Assembly: GCF_008629675.1 (NCBI RefSeq)
Contig: NZ_VWOX01000024.1
Span: forward strand, 21,553 to 85,552
DNA from: Roseiconus nitratireducens
GTDB taxonomy: Bacteria > Planctomycetota > Planctomycetia > Pirellulales > Pirellulaceae
Length of the DNA: 64,000 nt
Direction: 5' to 3'
Shown here: positions 26,451 to 34,593 of the stretch, piece after piece
Layout of the letters: each line of letters begins with the position of its first letter
Position numbering within the stretch: position 1 is the stretch's first letter
The notes under the pieces: model-generated
The model's input: the letters and a program-made list of their open reading frames with translations, nothing else
Databases searched by the model: none
What the model was told of the DNA's origin: nothing
Made by a program: the position numbers and the translations under genes

Positions 26451-27847
26451 ATCGTCATCAAACCTTGATTCATCTCTCGATCATCGTCGCGTCGCTGGCA
26501 GCGGTTGCGGTGCTACCGGGATCGCTGGATGCACTGGTTTTTCTCGCGCTGATCGGATGGAGCCTTTCGGGATCCGGTTTCCGCCATGCCGCGGCGCTAA
26601 CCCTCCAATTCGGGTTAATGAATCTGAATCCGGAGGTGTTCGGTTCCGTCAGCACGGTAGGATTGCATCACATCCTCCCGTGTGCCGTACTGGCGCGTCT
26701 GTTTTACGATCGGCGAATCAACATCACGCCAACGATTCGGCCACTTGTCGGATCACTCTTGTTGGTGGGCGCATGGTTGACGCTGCACAGCTATCTGGTG
26801 AGCGTGCTGCCGGCGATTTCGTTGCTCAAATCGATCGGATTCGTCATCTATGCCCTCAGTTGTGTTCTGGCGGTCTCCAGCGTTTCCGCGGAGGAACTGA
26901 ATACGATTGCGCGATGGTACGAACATTTTGTGGCACTGATCATTTTTGCCAGCGCTCCCCTGATATTTTCTGGCCTCGGGCGAACGCGAAATGCGACCGG
27001 CTTCAACGGGATCCTCTCGCACCCGAACCTCTTAGGCGTGTTTCTGGGAATTGCATTAGCGGCAATGATCGCTCATGCCTTGGCGAGTCATAGGATCGAG
27101 AGATGGAAACTAATCACGATCAGTCTGGGATTGATCGAGTTGTACCTTACTGAAGCCCGCGGAGGAATGTTCAGCCTCCTGCTGGCGTTGGTTGTGTGGG
27201 GCGGATGCCTATTCACCCGCTTCAGTGGTCGTAGCGCGCGGGTCGTTGGTCGAGGCATCATTCTGATCGCGATCGCGACTCCGGTGATCATTGCCAGTTC
27301 CTCTACAGTGCAAGAATCCGTTTCGTACTTTGTTTCGAAGTCAGGGCGGACCTCCGAAAGCGGATTGGTCGCAAATTTCCGCAAGTCTCGCGGTGGCGCG
27401 ATCGCATACCATATGCGGTCGCTTCGCAGAAATGTCGCGTTCGGACGGGGTTTCCAGGTCATCAACTCCCGTTCAGACGCATTGCCAGAGGTCACCTATG
27501 ACCCCATTTGGAAAAAAATTCCCATTTCTGCGAGTGTTGAAAACGGATTCCTCTACACATCGATTTTCGTCGAACTGGGCCTGATCGGTTCGATCCCCGT
27601 CTTCCTTTTCTTTGCGATCCTGATTGGCCCCGTTTTTCGGCGGCGAGACGACCCGGCCAATGTGCTGTTGATCGCGGTTCTGTTTACCAATGTCACAGAG
27701 GCGGCCTTCTTCTCACCTTCGGGCGTCGGGGCATGGGAGTGGCAAATGATCGCCCTCTACATGGCGTCACATCAGTTCGCCGACTTTTCGGCGGCATCGC
27801 AGGATTGCGAATCCGATCTAGCCTTGGCGGAGCCCGCCGCTGCTTAA
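26447..27847 (+). CDS. Wzy-like O-antigen polymerase/ligase family membrane protein
   Basis: A 466-aa integral membrane protein with about 11 helices. The large external loop, the GILSHPNLLGVFLGI helix start and the LTEARGGMFSLLLAL region (Arg-Gly-Gly) match Wzy_C-type proteins, and WZY-like FLYTSIFVELGLIG lies late in the chain. It is probably the repeat-unit polymerase, leaving the larger gene at 17.6 kb as ligase or the reverse. The GTG start overlaps the preceding stop. A short acidic tail ends the protein. Confidence 0.85.
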   Translation: MNRHQTLIHLSIIVASLAAVAVLPGSLDALVFLALIGWSLSGSGFRHAAALTLQFGLMNLNPEVFGSVSTVGLHHILPCAVLARLFYDRRINITPTIRPLVGSLLLVGAWLTLHSYLVSVLPAISLLKSIGFVIYALSCVLAVSSVSAEELNTIARWYEHFVALIIFASAPLIFSGLGRTRNATGFNGILSHPNLLGVFLGIALAAMIAHALASHRIERWKLITISLGLIELYLTEARGGMFSLLLALVVWGGCLFTRFSGRSARVVGRGIILIAIATPVIIASSSTVQESVSYFVSKSGRTSESGLVANFRKSRGGAIAYHMRSLRRNVAFGRGFQVINSRSDALPEVTYDPIWKKIPISASVENGFLYTSIFVELGLIGSIPVFLFFAILIGPVFRRRDDPANVLLIAVLFTNVTEAAFFSPSGVGAWEWQMIALYMASHQFADFSAASQDCESDLALAEPAAA

Positions 27848-27880
27848 AGTGTTGACGTCGTTGTTTCCATCCGTCCGTCA

Positions 27881-29056
27881 ATGGACCACGCATCGAGACT
27901 GGCCGCTCCCATCGTGATTGTCCATGTACTCAACTTTCGAAATCTGTACGGAAGCGGAATCACAGAGTCCGTCCCCGCGCTTTGTCGAGCCCAGGCTGAC
28001 CTTGGACGCTCGGTCACTCTGGCTGTGAACTGTGCTCGCGACGAGTGGCGAGACAACACGTTTGAACTGCTCGAGGTCTCAACCCCAAAAGCGTTTCAGA
28101 AACTTGGATTCTGCCCCGGCTTGCACCGCGAACTCTGTTCGATCGCCCCGCGTGCGGACGTCTTTCACGCACATGATCTCTGGACGATGTCCTGTTCCTA
28201 CGCGTTTTCCGCGGCCAAAAGCGCCGGTAAGCCCTTCGTCGTCTCACCCAGAGGCACTCTGTCGGCGGAAGCTTTGAAGATCAAACCGGTCCGAAAAGCG
28301 ATCGTGTGGCAACTGAGCCGACGGCAGCTGCTAGCGTCTGCCGACTGTGTGCACGTGACATCGCGATCGGAGTATCAGGATGTCCGCAACCGAGGAGTTC
28401 GCGTTCCCGTCGCGTTGTTGCCGAACGGCATTGACATCCCACAATGGAATCCGGATTGGCAATCGAAGCAATCCAACAAGAAGAAGACTTTGTTGTACTT
28501 TGGACGCATTCACCCGATCAAAGGTCTTGTCAATCTCATTGAGGCGTGGTCTCGGCTCCAGGCTCGTCATCCGGACTGGAGACTGAGAATCTGCGGAGTC
28601 GACGACGGTGGACATCGGTCCGAACTGGAGAGCCTTGTCGAATCGCGTGATATCAAAAACGTGGTCTTCGAAGGTCCTGTTTTCGGAGACGATCGGTTTC
28701 GTGTGTACACGGATTCGGATCTTTACGTTCTTCCGTCCTTTTCAGAGAACTTTGGCAACACGGTGGGTGAGGCATTGATTTGCGGATGCCCTGCCATTGC
28801 GACCACCCGAACACCATGGTCGGAGCTTGCGGAGGTCGGTTGCGGATGGACCTGCCGGCCGGACGTCGACGGATTGTCGGAGGTTCTATCCGAAGCATTC
28901 GGATGCTCTCCTGAGAAGCTGGCCGAGATGGGAAAACGCGGCAGGACGTGGATCATGCAAACTTTCAGCTGGAAAATGATTGCGCAAAAGCTGCTTGAGA
29001 CTTATGCGTGGTTGCAAGGTGAAACCGAGCGTCCAGACCACGTCATCATGGATTGA
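27881..29056 (+). CDS. GT4 family glycosyltransferase
   Basis: A 391-aa GT-B enzyme. The acceptor side has IVHVLNFRNLYGSGITESVPALCRA, HAHDLWTMSCSYAFSAAKSA and the SPRGTLSAEALKIKP stretch. The donor side has LLYFGRIHPIKGLVNLIEAW and the motif LPSFSENFGNTVGEALICGCPAI with both conserved Glu. It belongs to the group that includes many capsule mannosyl and glucosyltransferases; exact activity is unknown. It follows the polymerase by 33 bases. Confidence 0.9.
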   Translation: MDHASRLAAPIVIVHVLNFRNLYGSGITESVPALCRAQADLGRSVTLAVNCARDEWRDNTFELLEVSTPKAFQKLGFCPGLHRELCSIAPRADVFHAHDLWTMSCSYAFSAAKSAGKPFVVSPRGTLSAEALKIKPVRKAIVWQLSRRQLLASADCVHVTSRSEYQDVRNRGVRVPVALLPNGIDIPQWNPDWQSKQSNKKKTLLYFGRIHPIKGLVNLIEAWSRLQARHPDWRLRICGVDDGGHRSELESLVESRDIKNVVFEGPVFGDDRFRVYTDSDLYVLPSFSENFGNTVGEALICGCPAIATTRTPWSELAEVGCGWTCRPDVDGLSEVLSEAFGCSPEKLAEMGKRGRTWIMQTFSWKMIAQKLLETYAWLQGETERPDHVIMD

Positions 29057-29111
29057 TACTGGCTGTGCTTCAATCAATTCAAAATTTTCGTCAAGCCACA
29101 TCGAGAATCGG

Positions 29112-31265
29112 GTGAAACAGGTACTGCAGAATTTGGGCTCCGGCGAGACACTGCTCGCGGAGACGCCTTGTCCGCATCGCGGCGTCGGAGAGGTTTTGAT
29201 CCGAACCACGCATTCGCTCGTTTCCCTTGGAACCGAAAAAATGCTCGTTGATTTCGGACGCAAAGGCTATCTGGCGAAGGCGCGGTCGCAACCAGACAAA
29301 GTCAAACAAGTCCTACAGAAAATCAAAACCGACGGCATCTGGACGACGATCGACGCCGTCCGGGCAAAACTGGAGACGCCGATTCCGCTTGGTTATTGCA
29401 ACGTGGGGACGGTGATCGACGCTCCGACGCGATCCGACTTGATGGTCGGCGATCGCGTCGTCAGCAATGGACCCCACGCCGAGATCGTCAGCGTTCCGAA
29501 AAACCTGGTCGCCAAGATCCCGCAGGCCGTCTCTTCTGAAGTCGCCGCGTACGGTGTTACCTCCGCGATCGGATTGCAGGGCATTCGGCTGCTGAACCCC
29601 ACGCTGGGTGAACGCGTGGTTGTCGCGGGGTTGGGACTGATCGGGCAACTCTGTGTCCAGATCCTGCGAGCCAACGGTTGCGAAGTGCTGGGGATGGATT
29701 TCGACCCGAAAAAACTGGAGCTTGCACGCTCGTTCGGCGCCAGAACGGTTGACTTGACCAGCGGAGAAGACCCGGTCCGCTCGTCACTCCATTGGACCTG
29801 TGGCCACGGCGTCGATGGCGTTTTGATCACGGCATCGACACAAAGTGACGTATTGATGCATCAATCCGCCGACATGTGCCGGAAACGGGGCCGAATCGTT
29901 CTGGTTGGCGTCGCCGGGTTGAAACTCAGACGAGACGACTTCTACAAAAAAGAACTGTCCTTCCAAGTTTCGTGCTCCTACGGTCCGGGGCGATACGATC
30001 CGACTTACGAAAAGCACGGTTTGGACTATCCGATCGGATTCGTTCGCTGGACTGAAAAGCGAAATTTTGAAGCCGTGCTGAGTTTGATGGAGCGGGGACT
30101 GATCCAGACGGAAACCCTGACCACACACCGGTTCCGATTCGATGACGCGTTGGGCGCCTACCAAACGATGAACGGCCAGCACGCAATGGGCATGCTGTTG
30201 GAATACGATTCCACTGGCAACCGCCCCGTCCAGGAACGAACACTCACGCTCCAGAGCACCACCTCACGAGCAGTGCGATCCGACGCGGTCCCAAGAATTG
30301 GAATCATCGGGGCAGGATCATTTACCACGCGAACACTGCTGCCGGCTCTGACCGGAAATGGCGTTGTTCGTGAGTGGATTGTCAGCCAGCGAGGCGTCTC
30401 GGCTGCGCACGCGGCAAATAAATTCGGATTTGCTCGATGCGGCACCGATGTGGACGCGCTGCTGGACGATTCCGGCGTCGACGCCGTCTTCATCACCACG
30501 CCCCACAATACGCACGCCGATCTCGTCTGTGCGGCTTTGGAACGTGGCAAGCACGTGTTCGTCGAAAAGCCGCTGGCCCTGAATCAGGACGAATTGACAC
30601 GCGTCAGGGAGTGTGCCGAACAACACTCTGGCCTCAGCCTGATGGTCGGATTCAATCGGCGATTCTCTCCCCACACTGAGTCGATCGTCGACGGGATGAA
30701 AGCCACTCCAGGATCAAAAGCGGTCATCATCACGGTCAATGCCGGCTCGATACCACCGGAACACTGGACGCAGAATCGTGAATTGGGCGGCGGCCGAATC
30801 CTCGGCGAAGCGTGTCACTTCATCGATCTGTCGCGGTTTCTGATTGCCCGTCCCATCACGCAGGTCTCCTCTATCGCGATGCTCGGCGGTGAGGGGGCGC
30901 AGGGCGATTGCGCCTCAATCCACCTGAAATTCGAAGATGGATCGATCGCGACGATTCACTACCTTGCAAACGGGAATAAGTCATTTCCCAAGGAACGGGT
31001 TGAGATTTTCGCCGGAGGCCAGGTGCATTGCATCGAGAATTTCCGCCGATCTCGCGTGCTGGGGCAACGAAGAAACCTAAGAACACGTCGTCAAGATAAG
31101 GGACATCACAACGAAATCCAGAGGTTTCTCGACAGCCTAACAGAACCGACTTCACCCCCCATTCCGCTGGACGAGCTGGTAGAAGTTTCGCGCATCACGA
31201 TTGAAGCAAATGATCAAATTCAATCGCAACTACGCGCATTCACTCCGAGCAATCTGGAGCGATAA
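29112..31265 (+). CDS. bi-domain oxidoreductase (MDR plus Gfo/Idh/MocA)
   Basis: A 717-aa fusion. Residues 1-355 are a medium-chain dehydrogenase (GVGEVLIRTTHSLVSLGTE, LGYCNVGTVIDAP, VVVAGLGLIGQL near 170), apparently without the usual catalytic zinc cluster. From about residue 395, RIGIIGAGSFTTRTLLPAL begins a Gfo/Idh/MocA domain with HVFVEKPLALN carrying the catalytic Lys. Start at GTG 29112, giving VKQVLQNLGSGE, the normal beginning of this family; the frame open from 28980 overlaps the previous gene. Proteins of this design accompany heparinase-like genes in polysaccharide loci, as here. The sugar-nucleotide or sugar substrate is unknown. Confidence 0.9.
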   Translation: MKQVLQNLGSGETLLAETPCPHRGVGEVLIRTTHSLVSLGTEKMLVDFGRKGYLAKARSQPDKVKQVLQKIKTDGIWTTIDAVRAKLETPIPLGYCNVGTVIDAPTRSDLMVGDRVVSNGPHAEIVSVPKNLVAKIPQAVSSEVAAYGVTSAIGLQGIRLLNPTLGERVVVAGLGLIGQLCVQILRANGCEVLGMDFDPKKLELARSFGARTVDLTSGEDPVRSSLHWTCGHGVDGVLITASTQSDVLMHQSADMCRKRGRIVLVGVAGLKLRRDDFYKKELSFQVSCSYGPGRYDPTYEKHGLDYPIGFVRWTEKRNFEAVLSLMERGLIQTETLTTHRFRFDDALGAYQTMNGQHAMGMLLEYDSTGNRPVQERTLTLQSTTSRAVRSDAVPRIGIIGAGSFTTRTLLPALTGNGVVREWIVSQRGVSAAHAANKFGFARCGTDVDALLDDSGVDAVFITTPHNTHADLVCAALERGKHVFVEKPLALNQDELTRVRECAEQHSGLSLMVGFNRRFSPHTESIVDGMKATPGSKAVIITVNAGSIPPEHWTQNRELGGGRILGEACHFIDLSRFLIARPITQVSSIAMLGGEGAQGDCASIHLKFEDGSIATIHYLANGNKSFPKERVEIFAGGQVHCIENFRRSRVLGQRRNLRTRRQDKGHHNEIQRFLDSLTEPTSPPIPLDELVEVSRITIEANDQIQSQLRAFTPSNLER

Positions 31266-31286
31266 TTCGCGTCCCCCACGCCAGTC

Positions 31287-32645
31287 ATGCGCATCGTATT
31301 TTTTTCGCACTATTTTCCACCGGAAGGCAACGCGCCTGCGTCGCGCACGTACGACCACTGCGTCCGGTGGGTCAACGATCCGGAACGCAACGTGTCGGTG
31401 ACGGTGGTGACGTGCGCTCCCAACGTTCCCGACGGGCAGGTTTACGACGGCTATCGAAACCCTCTTTGGCCGCGGCGTGAAGTCGTCGATGGTGTTCAAG
31501 TTGTGCGCGTCTGGACGTACATTCGTCCAAACCCAGGTCGCGTTGGATTGATCGTCAATTACCTGTCGTACCTCGTTTCCTCACTGTTCGCCTTCGTGTT
31601 CTTCGTCCGTCGTCCCGACGTGATCGTTGCCACCACGCCTCAGTTTTTCTGTGGCATCGCGGGCGTCCTTGCCAGTTGGCTGAAGTGGCGACCGTTGGTT
31701 CTGGAGGTCCGTGACATCTGGCCGGAATCGATTGTGACCGTCGGGGCCCTCCGACGCGGCTGGATCGTCAAAGCGCTTGAATCGATGGAACGCTGGATGT
31801 ACCGACAGGCGAATCACATCGTTGCCGTCGGCCCCGGATATCGCGACAACATCCTCTCCAAAGCCGACGTCGCCGACCACCTGTCGGTCGTCACCAACGG
31901 CGTTGATCCGACCGCGTTTCTGCCCCGCGCCGATTGCGAGAATGTTCGGCAACGTTACGACTTGGGAAAGCGGTTTGTTTGCTCCTACGTCGGTACCGTC
32001 GGCATGGCCCACGGCTTGGACATTCTGGTTCGAGCCGCGAAGCGCTATCAGCAGGCTGGGCGCGATGACGTCGTCTTTCTGATCGCGGGCGGAGGCGCGC
32101 GTCTGGAGGAGTTGCGTTCCCAAGTCGAATCTCAGAACCTCGGTCATTTCTTGAAACTGACCGGACGCGTCGACAAATCTTTGATTCCTGACGTGCTCGC
32201 TGCGTCGGATGTTTGTCTGGTGCATTTGAACAAAGTCGATTTGTTTCAACACGTTATCCCGTCCAAGATCTTCGAAACGATGGCGATGGAACGGCCCATC
32301 ATCATGGGTGTCCGTGGCCGGGCACGTGACATCGTGTTGGAAGCCGGATGTGGCGTCGCCCTTGAACCGGAAAACGACGAACAACTGATCCAGATCCTGG
32401 ACCAGATGGAATCTGATCCGCAAGCGACACGGCGGATGGGCCAATGCGGGCGTCAGTTCGTGGTTCGGCATTTCAATCGTGACACGCTCGCCGCGGACAT
32501 GCTGACGGTGATCCAACGGACCGCCGCAGGAGATTCACGTGCTCTGCCCGACCGCGATTGGAACAGTCCCGACCATTCGGTCGAACCAGACGGCGAAGCC
32601 GGCACCAAGAACGCTCGCAAGACTGCCGGCCAGCCGTTGCGATGA
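31287..32645 (+). CDS. WbuB/WcaI-like GT4 glycosyltransferase
   Basis: A 452-aa GT-B enzyme of the WbuB-like group, known for transfer of N-acetyl-fucosamine or fucose-type sugars. MRIVFFSHYFPPEGNAPASR opens the chain, followed by a membrane-associated hydrophobic segment (about 91-107), VLEVRDIWPESIV, and the donor-side YVGTVGMAHGLDILVRAA and HVIPSKIFETMAMERPIIMG motifs. The last 35 residues look like an unrelated basic tail. The stop overlaps the next ATG (ATGA), so it is coupled to the heparinase-like gene. Confidence 0.9.
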   Translation: MRIVFFSHYFPPEGNAPASRTYDHCVRWVNDPERNVSVTVVTCAPNVPDGQVYDGYRNPLWPRREVVDGVQVVRVWTYIRPNPGRVGLIVNYLSYLVSSLFAFVFFVRRPDVIVATTPQFFCGIAGVLASWLKWRPLVLEVRDIWPESIVTVGALRRGWIVKALESMERWMYRQANHIVAVGPGYRDNILSKADVADHLSVVTNGVDPTAFLPRADCENVRQRYDLGKRFVCSYVGTVGMAHGLDILVRAAKRYQQAGRDDVVFLIAGGGARLEELRSQVESQNLGHFLKLTGRVDKSLIPDVLAASDVCLVHLNKVDLFQHVIPSKIFETMAMERPIIMGVRGRARDIVLEAGCGVALEPENDEQLIQILDQMESDPQATRRMGQCGRQFVVRHFNRDTLAADMLTVIQRTAAGDSRALPDRDWNSPDHSVEPDGEAGTKNARKTAGQPLR

Positions 32646-34504
32646 ATTTGATCGCCCCTTCCGGCGGGCGAATCTCCCGCATCGCGTCGCTGGCACGCTA
32701 CCATCGCCCGTCTCAGTTCGCTTGGCGTTTGAGGCGACTCGCCGAACGCGAACTGCGACGTCGGATCCCCAAACGCTGGGCTTTCGAAACACAGAAGCAC
32801 ACCGCCGATTGGAATCCGGGTGCGCGTGATGCCTTCTTGACCGTCGCACGACATCGATCTTCCCTCGCCAGCGGTCGCAAGCCGCAGGTCCTGGATGTCG
32901 ACGGAGCGACCTTCTGCTTTCTCAATCAACGCAAAAGTCTCCGCGAAGGCCCCTCGAATGGATCGCCGCTGCGGTGGAATCTCGAGGCGCCTCGCCTGTG
33001 GCGTTTTCATCTGCAGTGTCATGAATGGCTGATTGAACTCGTCAATCGAGATCAACACAGCGATGCGTGGCACTTTGTGCAACAGTGGTTGAGCGTCCCG
33101 GTTCATGCCCATCCGACGCTTGATCCGGACGCCTGGCACCCGTTCTGCATCTCACGCCGATTGCCGATTTGGCTGACCCTGGCAGCTCTGGCCGACCCTC
33201 CGTCAGAAATCCACGTTGCATTTTGGAAATCGATCGCCGACCAAACCGCTTGGCTGGCGAGAAACTGCGAATGGGACCTCGGAGGAAACCATCTGCTTGA
33301 AAACCTGGCCACGTTGCAAGTCATCGACAGTTTCGTGGCGATCACACCTTCGATCGATCTTCGATTCGTTGACCAGCAACTTCGGCAACAACTCCGGCAG
33401 CAAGTTCTTCCGTCGGGCGAGCATTTCGAACGAACGCCGACGTATCACGCATTGATGCTTCAGTGCGTTTTGCACTGCCTTGAAGCCGATCGATTCTGCC
33501 GTCGGCCTTCGACCGATCTCGAGGAGGCGGCGACGTCAATGGCAGGGTTTTTAAAATGGATTCGCCAGCCTGACGGCAAAATTCCGCTGCTTGCCGATTC
33601 GACGGTTCAGGAAACTCCGAATGTCGATCACCTGCTGGAATGGGCCGACGAATTCCACGGTCACTGCACCGCGGATCCCTCGTCGGACTATTCGGTATTC
33701 GAGAGCTCGTCGGGTGACCGATTGATTCTCGACACGGGGCCCTTGGCGTGTGACCATCTGCCGGCGCATGGTCACGCCGACCTGTTTCAAGTCGTTGCGA
33801 CGCTCAAAGGACGCGACGCCATCGTCGATACGGGGAACTTCGAATATGCCCCCACCTCCATGCGGCAACATTGCCGGCGTTCGGCGGCGCACAACGTGAT
33901 GATGATCGATTCGGTCGATCACTGTGACGTTTGGTCCAGCTTTCGGATGGGGCGACGTGGTCATCCCGTCTGGCGTCAATCTGGCACGGACTCCGACTTG
34001 AAGTGGTGCATCGCGGCTCACGATGTACACCGCTTTCCGGCGGGTCGCTTGATCGTCGCTTGCGAGGATGGTTGGATCTTTGTGGACTGGTTCGACGGGG
34101 CGAACAAACCCGCTCGAGCGGTGACGCGTCTTCATTGGCACCCCGACTGGGTGCTCAGCCTGGACGGCCAGCCGGACGCCGTCCGTGCGTCTGTGCGTCA
34201 CATGCCCGATTGTCACTCGCTGGTGCACCCACTGGGGATCGATGGAAGCCTTGCAATCGAGAGCGGTTGGTACTGCCCCGACTTCGGAGTTCGCCATGAA
34301 AACCAGGTTCTGGTTTACAGCGGCTCGCCAACTCGCTCCGGCGTTCTTGGTCTCTTCCTCAATTTGCGGTCGCAGCCGCAAATCTCGCTACCAAAGATCC
34401 AGCTCCTCCAACACGAACTCTCCATCGAACTTCGCGATGGCCGAACGCTTGGCTGGCGGCTAAACGGTGCATTGCCGCCAGATTTTCTGCCCCGCCAGGC
34501 GTAG
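32642..34504 (+). CDS. heparinase II/III family protein
   Basis: A 620-aa protein of the heparinase II/III (alginate-lyase-type) fold: an alpha toroid to about residue 350 with NHLLENLATLQ and TPTYHALMLQCVLH, then the beta-sheet part with the metal and substrate region LPAHGHADLFQVVATLKGR and SAAHNVMMIDSVDH. The family cleaves uronic-acid-containing chains by beta-elimination; in biosynthetic loci it may trim or release polymer. No signal peptide is visible, so its compartment is unclear. Start ATG 32642 overlaps the upstream stop. It is the last gene of the locus. Confidence 0.87.
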   Translation: MNLIAPSGGRISRIASLARYHRPSQFAWRLRRLAERELRRRIPKRWAFETQKHTADWNPGARDAFLTVARHRSSLASGRKPQVLDVDGATFCFLNQRKSLREGPSNGSPLRWNLEAPRLWRFHLQCHEWLIELVNRDQHSDAWHFVQQWLSVPVHAHPTLDPDAWHPFCISRRLPIWLTLAALADPPSEIHVAFWKSIADQTAWLARNCEWDLGGNHLLENLATLQVIDSFVAITPSIDLRFVDQQLRQQLRQQVLPSGEHFERTPTYHALMLQCVLHCLEADRFCRRPSTDLEEAATSMAGFLKWIRQPDGKIPLLADSTVQETPNVDHLLEWADEFHGHCTADPSSDYSVFESSSGDRLILDTGPLACDHLPAHGHADLFQVVATLKGRDAIVDTGNFEYAPTSMRQHCRRSAAHNVMMIDSVDHCDVWSSFRMGRRGHPVWRQSGTDSDLKWCIAAHDVHRFPAGRLIVACEDGWIFVDWFDGANKPARAVTRLHWHPDWVLSLDGQPDAVRASVRHMPDCHSLVHPLGIDGSLAIESGWYCPDFGVRHENQVLVYSGSPTRSGVLGLFLNLRSQPQISLPKIQLLQHELSIELRDGRTLGWRLNGALPPDFLPRQA

Positions 34505-34593
34505 CTTTCCCGCTCGACACGGGCATTCTTCGCTTTCTCTGCGATTCCTTGACTGCAGCCGTGAAGCGGCGACAGCAACGCCGCCTCAGCGAG

